A stretch of DNA of 64,000 bases from Gammaproteobacteria bacterium UBA2675 (GTDB lineage: Bacteria > Pseudomonadota > Gammaproteobacteria > Pseudomonadales > Pseudohongiellaceae): assembly GCA_002354805.1 (NCBI GenBank), contig DEMH01000009.1:682001-746000 (forward strand). Reading direction: 5' to 3'. The translations under genes and the position numbers were made by a program. Under the pieces are notes generated by a model, which made no database searches, was not told the origin of the DNA, and saw only the letters and a program-made list of their open reading frames with translations. This document shows positions 36,094 through 44,546 of this stretch, piece after piece (positions within the stretch are counted from its first letter, which is position 1; each line of letters begins with the position of its first letter).

Positions 36094-36412
36094 GATCTGT
36101 GTCCTTCTTGCTCAGTATTTGTCCGGGTTTCGGCATCTCGGGTCACATTGCACTACGGCACGAATGCTCGATGGACTTTTAGTCGATGATAATTCTACTC
36201 ACAATGGCGCAAGATGCCAGTGCTTTCTGGCCCTGACTGTGGACGAAAGCGGGTCATTTTGGGAAATTTTCCGGGCTATTTGTCTCGAATATGAATTCAT
36301 TCAAATTTGTGCCTCATGCTATCGACGCGCATAAACGCACTGGGGTATGCTTGGAGCTTGCCTGGCTGTCAGGGACGACTGCCCGAACCGTTTTTACCAG
36401 ATTGATCGAGAT
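36094..36412. other. Divergent intergenic region between Asp-rich protein and peptide importer
   Basis: These 319 bp show no convincing gene and no clear promoter boxes. The only structure is the 10-bp palindrome ATGAATTCAT at 36291-36300 in an AT-rich stretch. Confidence 0.5.
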
Positions 36413-38161
36413 ATGAAGCAGTCCGAGTCCCAGTCAGAGTCCACACAATCCCTTCCAGCGCAGGCACCAGGCGACCGACTGACACAGGCGGCGTCCCGGC
36501 AGCTGGCACTGTACGCCGCCATAGTTGTCATTGCCCTGGCAGCTGCCATGTTCGGCCTGAATTACCTGGCCAGTCTCACCAGCAGCGCGGCGGGTATGTC
36601 GCGGCAGGCGGTCGATGTCGAGAACAATATCATCACCTCCTACCTGCGCGAAGAACCACCGCAAATGAACAGTCTGCGCTCCAGCGATGCCGTCAGCAGC
36701 ATGGTGATGGCGCATGTCATGGAAGGACTGCTGCGCTATGACGAGAACAGTCAACTGGCCCCAGGTGTTGCCGAGCGCTGGGAGCAGGACGGCAGTACGG
36801 TGACCTTCTGGCTGCGTGACGACGCCCGCTGGAGCAACGGCGAGCCGGTGACCGCGCATGATTTTGAATTTGCCTGGAAAACGGTACTAGCACCTGCGAC
36901 AGGGTCGCAGTATGCCTTTCTGCTATACCCGATTCTCAACGCGGAGGCAGCCAATAATGGCGAAATATCCACTGATGAGATTGGTGTTGAGGCGGTTGAC
37001 GACCGCACGCTGGTAGTGACGCTGGAAACCCCGATAGCCTACTTCGATCGCATGGTGGCCTACATGACCTTCATGCCGGTAAATGAGGCATTTTACGAGC
37101 AGACCAATGGCCGCTATGGTGCCGATGCGGATCAGATGCTGTATAACGGCCCGTTCATTATGACCAGCTGGGTGCATGGTGCCAGCATGCAGCTGCGCAA
37201 GAATCCCTATTACTGGGACGCTGACAGGATAAAACTGGATGGCCTTAACTATGCGCATATGACCAGTGACTCCAATACGCTGCAGAACCTGTTCAAGGAC
37301 GGGCAGATAGCGATTGCAGACCTGACCTCAGAGATGCTGGAAGAGGCGATGTTCCAGCGCTGGCCACTCAGCCAGTTTATGGAGGGCACCACTTTCTATA
37401 CCGAATTTAATCACAGGCCTGACCGGCTCACCCGCAATCTCAACCTGCGCAAGGCCATGCTGCTGGTGCACGACCCCAGTGAGCTGGTTAATCGAGTGAT
37501 CAAACTGCCCGGCTACTTGCCCGCTGAAACGCTGTTCCCACGCTGGGTAGAAGGCATGAACGGGCCTTTCCGCGAAGAGTACCCGTTGCCGCCATTGCAG
37601 CGGGATGTCGAGAAAGCGCGCGAACATCTGCAGATGGCGCTGGATGAGCTCGGGCTTGAGGAGCTCCCTCCCCTGGTGTTTCTAAGCAGTGATACGCCTG
37701 TTGCCCGGATCCAGTCTGAGTACTATCAGGAAGTATTCCGACGCTATCTGGGTATTGAGTTGCTGATTGACCGCCAGGTATTCCGTCAGCGGCTGGAGAA
37801 AATGACGGCCGGCGATTTTGACCTGGTAGGCGCGGGTTGGGGCCCGGACTACAACGATCCGTTGACGTTTGCCGACCTGTTCGCGTCCTGGAACCTGAAT
37901 AACCGGGGGCGTTACAGCAACCCCGAACTCGATGCCCAGGTGCGCATCGCCCAAAGCTCTCTTGATCCGCAGGAGAGGACGGACGCGTTCGGCGAGATTC
38001 ACCGTATTATCCGCGAGCAGGTAGTTATCATGCCTGACTATGAGCGTGGCTATGTCTACGTTACAGACCCGCGCGTAAAAGGTATTGTTCGCCATGTGTT
38101 CGGCGCTGAAACCGATTTTACCAACGCCTGGATTGATGTTGATGCGGGAGACGATCAGTAA
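36413..38161 (+). CDS. Peptide ABC transporter substrate-binding protein (OppA-like), membrane-anchored
   Basis: A 582-residue SBP_bac_5 protein that captures peptides outside the inner membrane for the permeases encoded next to it. It has the family's DARWSNGEPVTAHDFEFAW, NPYYWDADRI and MPDYERGYVYV blocks. Instead of a cleavable signal or lipobox it has a hydrophilic 30-residue leader and a helix at about 31-53 (LYAAIVVIALAAAMFGLNYLA), suggesting a permanent membrane anchor. Start 36413 has GAG just upstream; a longer frame back to 36347 adds no family sequence. The oppB-like gene starts immediately after its stop, so the operon is compact. Confidence 0.9.
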   Translation: MKQSESQSESTQSLPAQAPGDRLTQAASRQLALYAAIVVIALAAAMFGLNYLASLTSSAAGMSRQAVDVENNIITSYLREEPPQMNSLRSSDAVSSMVMAHVMEGLLRYDENSQLAPGVAERWEQDGSTVTFWLRDDARWSNGEPVTAHDFEFAWKTVLAPATGSQYAFLLYPILNAEAANNGEISTDEIGVEAVDDRTLVVTLETPIAYFDRMVAYMTFMPVNEAFYEQTNGRYGADADQMLYNGPFIMTSWVHGASMQLRKNPYYWDADRIKLDGLNYAHMTSDSNTLQNLFKDGQIAIADLTSEMLEEAMFQRWPLSQFMEGTTFYTEFNHRPDRLTRNLNLRKAMLLVHDPSELVNRVIKLPGYLPAETLFPRWVEGMNGPFREEYPLPPLQRDVEKAREHLQMALDELGLEELPPLVFLSSDTPVARIQSEYYQEVFRRYLGIELLIDRQVFRQRLEKMTAGDFDLVGAGWGPDYNDPLTFADLFASWNLNNRGRYSNPELDAQVRIAQSSLDPQERTDAFGEIHRIIREQVVIMPDYERGYVYVTDPRVKGIVRHVFGAETDFTNAWIDVDAGDDQ

Positions 38162-39094
38162 ATGTGGATGTACACACTCAAGCGTCTGCTGCAGGGCGTC
38201 ATCACCGTCTGGTTTATTGCCACCGCCACGTTTTTTGGCATGCACAGTGTTCCCGGTGATCCGCTGTCCGGCGAGCGCGCCACCAACGCCACCATTCGCG
38301 CCAACCTGGAAGCCCGGTATGGGCTGGACCGGCCGGTGTCCGAGCAATATTTCATCTTCATGGGTAATATGCTGAGAGGCGATTTCGGCATTTCCTACAC
38401 GCAGCAGAACCGCGAAGTAAATGACATCATTCGTGAGCACTTTCCGGTGTCAGCGACCCTCGGGCTGCTGGCGGTCCTTTTTGCGGCTGCAGGCGGCATC
38501 CTGTTCGGTGCCCTGACGGCGCTGTATCGCAATCGTCTGCCTGACTACATCATCATGTTTCTGGTCATCCTTGGCATATCCGTGCCGAGCTTTGTATTTG
38601 CGGCACTGGGTCAGCTGTCACTGGTAAATGTGAATAATGTGCTGGGTTTCTCGATTCTGCCAGTTGCCGGATGGGGTACGGTAGGTCACATGCTGTTGCC
38701 TGCGCTGGTGCTGGGGCTTGGCACCATGGCTTATATGACGCGTCTGATGCGCTCATCCATGCTGGAAGTAATGAGTGCCGACTATATCCGCACCGCAAAG
38801 GCCAAAGGATTGTCTCCCACCCGCATATTCGCCCGCCATCAGCTTCGCAACGCCGTCATGCCCGTCATCACCGTCCTCGGGCCGGCCATAGCGGCCATCA
38901 CCACCGGTGGTTTTGTGGTGGAGCTGGTATTTGCCATTCCGGGCCTGGGACGTTACTTCGTGCAGGCCGTGCAGCAGCTCGATTACACCGTCATCATGGG
39001 TACAACCGTATTTTATGGTGCCTTCCTGGTGTTTATGGTCATCATGGTGGATCTGGTCTACAGCTGGATTGATCCGCGCGTCAGACTGCAGTAA
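38162..39094 (+). CDS. oppB: Peptide ABC transporter permease (OppB-like)
   Basis: A 310-residue inner-membrane permease with six helices. It opens MWMYTLKRLLQGVITVWFIA and has the DppB/OppB-type GDPLSGERA loop, the cytoplasmic EAA motif (YIRTAKAKGLSPTRIFARHQLRNAVMP, bearing the ATPase-contact Gly) and the closing VDLVYSWIDPRVRL. It pairs with the oppC-like permease. The ATG directly follows the preceding stop codon. Confidence 0.94.
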   Translation: MWMYTLKRLLQGVITVWFIATATFFGMHSVPGDPLSGERATNATIRANLEARYGLDRPVSEQYFIFMGNMLRGDFGISYTQQNREVNDIIREHFPVSATLGLLAVLFAAAGGILFGALTALYRNRLPDYIIMFLVILGISVPSFVFAALGQLSLVNVNNVLGFSILPVAGWGTVGHMLLPALVLGLGTMAYMTRLMRSSMLEVMSADYIRTAKAKGLSPTRIFARHQLRNAVMPVITVLGPAIAAITTGGFVVELVFAIPGLGRYFVQAVQQLDYTVIMGTTVFYGAFLVFMVIMVDLVYSWIDPRVRLQ

Positions 39095-39108
39095 GGGGGC
39101 AGCACAGT

Positions 39109-40518
39109 ATGGATCAACATTTAAAACACCCGACAGCAGCCGTTGTGCCTACTCTGCGTCCCACAGATTTTGAGGCTCTGGGTACCCAGTCCGCCGCTCC
39201 AATGCTGGTGCGTCCTTCGCGCTCGTACTGGCAGGATGCCTGGCAGCGACTGAAAGCCAACAAGCGTGCGTTGGTATCACTATATCTGGTTGTTGGCCTG
39301 ATACTGTTTACCTTTGCTGGGCCTTTGGTCTGGCGCGTCGACCCCGCGTTGCAGGATATCGATCAGATCAGTCTGGCCCCTGGTGCTGATCGCCGGGCAC
39401 TGGTTGTTGAGCCGTTCGCAGCCTGGAATGGCGTGACTGAGTGGGCTGAGTCTCAGGGCCAACGTGGCCTGCGTGTCGCTGATAGTCCGAACACGCAAAG
39501 TGTCCGGTTGAAATGGGACCCGGTGGCTGGCGCCGGTGGCTACATGGTTTACCGCAACATATACGAGCCCGAAGGGCGGGACTCTCTCGGTTTGCCCTTG
39601 ATGCAGATAGAGGGGGCACAAAACTACTACGAAGACCGACTGGACCTGCAGCCAGAGACTTACTACTACTCACTGGTTCCACTGGATGGCGCTGGCCAGC
39701 AGGGCAATGATTATCAGACAGTTACAGCGGAAGTGCGCCGCGTGATTACCGTCGACGAGGTGATCGCCCGCAATCTGGTTGACGATCCTTCAGCTTTGAT
39801 GCCGGGCGATGAAGTCATGCTGGCCTGGCACCCGCTGGGCACTGACTATCTCGGTCGCGACATGCTGGCCCGCCTGATGGCAGGCGCACAGGTTTCCCTG
39901 TTTATCGGTCTGCTGGCACCTCTGCTGTTCGTCAGCTTCGGTGTGGTTTATGGCGCAACCGCCGGATTCATCGGCGGTCGTCTCGATCAGCTGTTCATGC
40001 GTTTCGCCGACTTTGTGGTGGCGCTGCCATTCCTTCTGTTCATGATCCTGTTTCAGGTCGTGTTTGGAATCGGCCCAGGTGAGAGCGGCATCATTCCAAT
40101 GATGGTGGCACTGGTGATTCTGTCCTGGCCGGCTACCGCGCGCCTGGTGCGCGGGCAGATCCTGCAGATTCGTGAGGAAGCCTACGTCAGTGCTGCCAGG
40201 CTGCTGGGCGCATCCAACAAATACCTGATCACCCGCCACATGATCCCCAACACGCTGGGCGTCATTCTGGTGACACTGACATTCGCAGTGCCAACAGCCA
40301 TCTTTACCGAAGCCTTCCTGTCATTTATCGGCATGGGTGTGGCGCCGCCGACTGCTTCATGGGGCAGTATGTGCAACGAAGGTCTGAAGACCATGCTGAC
40401 GCATCCTCATGAGCTCATCTTCCCGGCTGCCATGATCAGTATTACCGTGCTCGCCTTCAATCTGCTGGGCGACGGCCTGCGCGATGCACTGGATGCCAGA
40501 ATGAGGAGTTCCGAATGA
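39109..40518 (+). CDS. oppC: Peptide ABC transporter permease (OppC-like) with fibronectin-III-like insert
   Basis: A 469-residue permease. After a first helix (about 53-72), the periplasmic loop is far longer than in normal OppC/DppC (about 300 residues total). Residues 129-211 look like a fibronectin type III domain: QSVRLKWDPVAGAGGYMVYR and ETYYYSLVPLDGAG, with the usual W and Y positions. The remaining part is canonical: PLGTDYLGRDMLARLMAG, then five helices, the EAA loop (EEAYVSAARLLGASNKYLI) and the C-terminal LLGDGLRDALD. Its stop overlaps the oppD start (ATGA). Confidence 0.9.
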   Translation: MDQHLKHPTAAVVPTLRPTDFEALGTQSAAPMLVRPSRSYWQDAWQRLKANKRALVSLYLVVGLILFTFAGPLVWRVDPALQDIDQISLAPGADRRALVVEPFAAWNGVTEWAESQGQRGLRVADSPNTQSVRLKWDPVAGAGGYMVYRNIYEPEGRDSLGLPLMQIEGAQNYYEDRLDLQPETYYYSLVPLDGAGQQGNDYQTVTAEVRRVITVDEVIARNLVDDPSALMPGDEVMLAWHPLGTDYLGRDMLARLMAGAQVSLFIGLLAPLLFVSFGVVYGATAGFIGGRLDQLFMRFADFVVALPFLLFMILFQVVFGIGPGESGIIPMMVALVILSWPATARLVRGQILQIREEAYVSAARLLGASNKYLITRHMIPNTLGVILVTLTFAVPTAIFTEAFLSFIGMGVAPPTASWGSMCNEGLKTMLTHPHELIFPAAMISITVLAFNLLGDGLRDALDARMRSSE

Positions 40519-41540
40519 GCGCGTTGTTGAGCGTTGATAATCTTCATGTTCAGTTTGCCACCTACGGCGGCATTGTGCAGGCCGTGCGCGGGATCAGTTT
40601 CAGTGTGAATGCAGGTGAGACTCTGGCGATTGTTGGAGAGTCCGGCTGCGGCAAGTCTGTGACCATGCAGGCCGTGATGGGTCTGATACCGATGCCACCG
40701 GGCAAAATCACCGCCGGCACCGCGCATTTGCGGGGTGAGCCGTTCCTGGGCCGTTCGCATTTGAACGGCAAGGCAATCTGCGGCGACGAAATCGGTATGA
40801 TTTTTCAGGATCCGATGTCTTCGCTGAATCCGACCATGCGAATAGGCGATCAGATTGCTGAAACGCTGGAGGTGCATCGCGGTCACAGCCGCAGCGAGGC
40901 CTTCGCACGCGCCATCGAGCTGCTGGAACTGGTACGTATACCCGAGGCCGCCAAGCGCGCGAAACAGTATCCTTTCGAGTTTTCCGGCGGCATGCTGCAG
41001 CGCGCGATGATCGCCATGGCAATCGCCTGCAAACCTGCAGTACTGATCGCCGACGAACCAACCACTGCCCTTGATGTCACCATTCAGGCGCAGATTCTGG
41101 ACCTGTTGAAAGATATTCAGCGCGAAACCGGTATGGCCATCATCCTGATTACGCACGATCTTGCAGTTGTTGCGCGCATGGCCGACAGAGTGGCTGTGAT
41201 GTACGCAGGGCAGGTGGCTGAGTATGCCACCGTCGATGACCTGTTCGCCAAATCAGCACATCCCTACACGCTGGGTCTGAAGCTTGCGATGCCCAGTAAG
41301 GAATCCGATGAGACTCACAGCCTGCAGCCCATACCCGGCAGTCCGCCTGACCTGTTTTCGCCGCCCAAAGGATGCGCTTACTGTGCACGCTGTCCGTTCG
41401 CCATGCAGGTGTGTCAACGTGAGGATCCGCCGGCATTCAGAATCGCCAGCGATCACCAGTCGCGTTGCTGGCTGCATCACCCGCAGCAGTCCAGTCCCGT
41501 TGCCGGCCTCTATCGCCGTGCGGATGAGGTAACGGCATGA
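40515..41540 (+). CDS. oppD: Peptide ABC transporter ATPase (OppD-like)
   Basis: A 341-residue ATPase with Walker A GESGCGKS, signature FSGGMLQRAMIAMAIA, Walker B VLIADEPTTALD and H-loop LITHD. The C-terminal oligopeptide/dipeptide (oligo_HPY) extension carries clustered cysteines (GCAYCARCPFAMQVC), typical of the OppD/DppD branch. ATGA overlaps join it to oppC before and oppF after. Confidence 0.95.
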   Translation: MSALLSVDNLHVQFATYGGIVQAVRGISFSVNAGETLAIVGESGCGKSVTMQAVMGLIPMPPGKITAGTAHLRGEPFLGRSHLNGKAICGDEIGMIFQDPMSSLNPTMRIGDQIAETLEVHRGHSRSEAFARAIELLELVRIPEAAKRAKQYPFEFSGGMLQRAMIAMAIACKPAVLIADEPTTALDVTIQAQILDLLKDIQRETGMAIILITHDLAVVARMADRVAVMYAGQVAEYATVDDLFAKSAHPYTLGLKLAMPSKESDETHSLQPIPGSPPDLFSPPKGCAYCARCPFAMQVCQREDPPAFRIASDHQSRCWLHHPQQSSPVAGLYRRADEVTA

Positions 41541-42496
41541 GCGCACTAGTGAAACTTGACCAGCTGACCAAGCACTTTGATCTGGGGCGCGGGCAACGCG
41601 TGCATGCTGTTGATGGTATCTCGCTGGAGATCAAGCGCGGCGAAACACTGGGTCTGGTAGGCGAGAGTGGCTCGGGCAAGTCCTCGCTGGGTAAAACCCT
41701 GATGGGCCTGCATGACAAGACTTCCGGCAATGTGATTTACGACGGTGAGGAGCTGCCCAGGCACTACAGGGCGGCCGATTTTCAGCGCATGGCCAGTCGC
41801 ATGCAGATGATATTCCAGGATCCGTACTCGTCGCTGAACCCACGCATGACAGTAGGCGAAATCATCAGCGAAGGGCTGCGCGGCAAGCCACTCAGCAAAG
41901 CACAGAAACAACAGGCAGTGGGCGAGTGGCTTGAAAAAGTCGGCCTGAATGCGGCGCACGCCTCGCGCTATCCCCATGAGTTCTCGGGTGGCCAGCGGCA
42001 ACGTATAGGCATAGCCCGGGCGCTGATCATGTCGCCAGAATTTGTTGTCTGTGACGAGCCGATATCTGCCCTGGATGTGTCCGTGCAGGCACAGGTGGTC
42101 AATCTGCTGAACGATCTCAAGACCTCCATGGGGCTCACCATGCTGTTTATTGCCCATGACCTGTCCATGGTGCGCTACATCAGTGACCGTATGGCCGTCA
42201 TGTATCTGGGAGCGCTGGTCGAGCTCGGTAATGCCAGGGATGTCTATTTTCAGCCGCGTCACCCCTACACCGAAGTGCTGATTGCATCCAACCCCGAGCC
42301 AGATCCAGTAACAGAGCGCGAACGCGCCTCGACGACAATACAGGGTGAGATTCCGAGCCCGGTCAACGTGCCCGCTGGCTGTCGATTTGCGGGGCGTTGC
42401 CCCAAGGTGATGCCGGTCTGCCGGGAGCAGACACCTGCCTTGTTACCTCTGGTGGACGAGGATCGTCTGGTTGCCTGCCACCTGTACAGTCAATAG
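41537..42496 (+). CDS. oppF: Peptide ABC transporter ATPase (OppF-like)
   Basis: A 319-residue second ATPase of the importer: Walker A GESGSGKSSLG, signature FSGGQRQRIGIARAL, Walker B FVVCDEPISALDVSV, H-loop FIAHDLSMVRYISDR, and the OppF tail CRFAGRCPKVMPVC. It completes the five-gene set oppA-B-C-D-F. The DUF3450 gene starts 90 bp downstream. Confidence 0.95.
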   Translation: MSALVKLDQLTKHFDLGRGQRVHAVDGISLEIKRGETLGLVGESGSGKSSLGKTLMGLHDKTSGNVIYDGEELPRHYRAADFQRMASRMQMIFQDPYSSLNPRMTVGEIISEGLRGKPLSKAQKQQAVGEWLEKVGLNAAHASRYPHEFSGGQRQRIGIARALIMSPEFVVCDEPISALDVSVQAQVVNLLNDLKTSMGLTMLFIAHDLSMVRYISDRMAVMYLGALVELGNARDVYFQPRHPYTEVLIASNPEPDPVTERERASTTIQGEIPSPVNVPAGCRFAGRCPKVMPVCREQTPALLPLVDEDRLVACHLYSQ

Positions 42497-42585
42497 CATT
42501 TAACGTAAAAATCGGCATGGTCGGCGGGTTGTTTTCGTCAGGCCTTCTGATTTACTATGTGGGTCCCCAACGAGGAAGAATAATT

Positions 42586-43302
42586 ATGAAGTCCCTGCAT
42601 TACTTTTCCAGGTCCACCGTTTTGGGACCTGTCGCTGCAGCCGCGATCACTCTGGCTGCCCTGAGTACACCAGTTAGCGCGCAAACCGTTCAGGAGCAGT
42701 TCAACCAGGCAAATGCCCAGTTGGAAGCACTGGTCGAGATGAACGAGCAGCTGCGTCAGCGTATTGCCCGTCAAGAGCAGCTGATCGGCGAAATGGCAGA
42801 GTCTATCGAACACGCCGCTTTGCTGGCGAACGAAGAAAATTCGCCGTTGAATGACCTGATCGAGCGCATGATGAGCAGCATCGAGCAGTTTGTTGAGGCA
42901 GATCTGCCCTTCGAGCTGGAAGAGCGCCGCGAGCAGGTGGCACGGATTCGTGGGCTGGTCGACAATCCCGAAGCACCGCTGGCGCAAAAGCTGAGCATGC
43001 TGATTTCCCTGTATCAGGCAGAGGGTGGCTATGGCAGAACGCTCGATACCTACGAAACGACCATGGATATCGGTGGGGTTGAGACAGAAGTGACCATTAC
43101 TCGTGTCGGTCGCATCATGCTCGCTTACCAGACCGCGGACCGCACTGTCACGGCCGTCTGGGACAAGAACCAGGATCAGTGGGTCGAGCTGGCTCCAGGT
43201 GAATACCGCACCGCTGTTACTCGCGCCATGAGCGTTGCCGACGGTACACTGGCACCCGAGCTGATCAATATCCCGATTCATGCTCCGGTAGACGCTGAGT
43301 AA
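42586..43302 (+). CDS. DUF3450 family periplasmic protein
   Basis: A 238-residue exported protein. A signal peptide (ending TPVSAQ) is followed by a long coiled coil (VQEQFNQANAQLEALVEMNEQLRQRI) and a domain with YQAEGGYGRTLDTYETTMDI, matching DUF3450. In other gammaproteobacteria DUF3450 is the first gene of the TonB2-type energising operon with ExbB, ExbD and TonB genes; here those genes are absent and it stands alone. AGGAAG lies eight bases before ATG 42586. A terminator ends its transcript. Confidence 0.85.
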   Translation: MKSLHYFSRSTVLGPVAAAAITLAALSTPVSAQTVQEQFNQANAQLEALVEMNEQLRQRIARQEQLIGEMAESIEHAALLANEENSPLNDLIERMMSSIEQFVEADLPFELEERREQVARIRGLVDNPEAPLAQKLSMLISLYQAEGGYGRTLDTYETTMDIGGVETEVTITRVGRIMLAYQTADRTVTAVWDKNQDQWVELAPGEYRTAVTRAMSVADGTLAPELINIPIHAPVDAE

Positions 43303-43344
43303 AACAGTATTGATCTGTGCCGCAAGTTAGCCGCGGCGCCACCC

Positions 43345-43383
43345 AAAAAGCCATCAGGGCCCCGGCCCCGATGGCTTTTTTGC
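43345..43383. terminator. Bidirectional terminator between DUF3450 and rimK
   Basis: An inverted repeat AAAAAGCCATC...GATGGCTTTTTT with a GGGCCCCGGCCCC core between convergent genes; both flanks carry A/T runs, so it can stop transcription from either side. It ends next to the rimK stop codon. Confidence 0.9.
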
Positions 43384-43385
43384 TT

Positions 43386-44300
43386 CTATCCTTTGCCGCG
43401 CATTTTGTTCGGCCCCTTGAGCGAATCCTTCTCGATATACTCAATAATCGCACCCGCGATATTCTTGCCAGTTGCTCGCTCAATGCCTTCCAGGCCTGGT
43501 GAGGAGTTCACTTCCAGCACCAGTGGGCCGTGATTGGAGCGAATGATGTCGACGCCGGCAACATCAAGACCCATTACCTGCGCCGCCTTGGTTGCCAGCT
43601 TGCGTTCGTCCGGTCGCAGTTTAACGACCTCGGCAGAACCACCACGATGCAGGTTGGAGCGATACTCGCCGGCTGCTGCGGTACGCTGCATGGCGGCTAC
43701 CACCTTGTCACCGACAACAAAACAGCGGATGTCCGAGCCAGCAGCTTCCCGGATGAACTCCTGTACCAGAAAGTCTGCTTCCAGTCCGCGGAAGGCATTA
43801 ATAAGGCTCTCTGCCGCCTTCCGGGTTTCGGCCAGCACCACGCCATTACCCTGTGTGCTTTTTAATACCTTGACCAGCAGAGGGGCGCCGCCAACTGACT
43901 GTATCAGGTCCGCCGTTGCGTCAGCGGAGTGTGCGTAACTGGTAATGGGCTGGCCGATGCCGCGGCGAGCCAGCAACTGATGGGCGCGCAGCTTGTCTCG
44001 CGAGCGGGTGATTGCAATTGATTCGTTGACAGAATAGGTGCCACCGACCTCGAACTGCCGCAGTACGGCCGCACCATAGAACGTGACACTGGCGCCAATA
44101 CGCGGTATCACGGCGTCGAACTCCAGCGCTTCTGGCGCACCACTGCCCTTGTAGAACACAGTCGGATTATTGGCAGTAATGTTCATGTAGCACTTCAACA
44201 CGTCAACGACGCGTGCATCATGGCCGCGTTCCTTGGCTGCTTCGACCAGACGTCGTGTTGAGTAGAGCTTGGAATTGCGCGACAGAACGCCAATTTTCAT
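43386..44300 (-). CDS. rimK: Ribosomal protein S6 glutamate ligase RimK
   Basis: A 304-residue ATP-grasp ligase that adds glutamate residues to the C-terminus of ribosomal protein S6. The opening MKIGVLSRNSKLYSTRRL, the central VIPRIGASVTFYGAAVLRQFE, the ATP-grasp STQGNGVVLAE and the Mg2+-binding DIIRSNHGPLVLEVNSSPG match E. coli RimK over its full length (300). It does not have the RLAN domain of the second RimK-like gene at 51.3 kb. Start 44300 is family-consistent; a longer frame adds nine residues. It is divergent from the glycosylation cassette. Confidence 0.95.
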   Translation of the reverse strand: MKIGVLSRNSKLYSTRRLVEAAKERGHDARVVDVLKCYMNITANNPTVFYKGSGAPEALEFDAVIPRIGASVTFYGAAVLRQFEVGGTYSVNESIAITRSRDKLRAHQLLARRGIGQPITSYAHSADATADLIQSVGGAPLLVKVLKSTQGNGVVLAETRKAAESLINAFRGLEADFLVQEFIREAAGSDIRCFVVGDKVVAAMQRTAAAGEYRSNLHRGGSAEVVKLRPDERKLATKAAQVMGLDVAGVDIIRSNHGPLVLEVNSSPGLEGIERATGKNIAGAIIEYIEKDSLKGPNKMRGKG

Positions 44301-44546
44301 GACGGAGGACCTTTGTGACTGGTGCAAGAGTTAAGTGGGCGGTTGTATATCCAGAATATCAGAGCCGATGCCAATACCCAATGTGGCGTGCCATGACAGA
44401 TAACCATGGTCTTTGGGCTGGGTGAGCCCGGAAAGGCGGCATAAGGTACCACAAATCCGGCGCCTTACAACTGCCGTGTGCTTACTTTGGCTTGCTGCCA
44501 GTGCGGGCAGCATGCGAAGATTCGGCAATAACATAACAGGATATTG

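Noticed and set aside
36291..36300. ATGAATTCAT palindrome as an operator
   Set aside because: A 10-bp AT-rich palindrome is expected by chance in a region of this size, and there is no second copy or promoter beside it.
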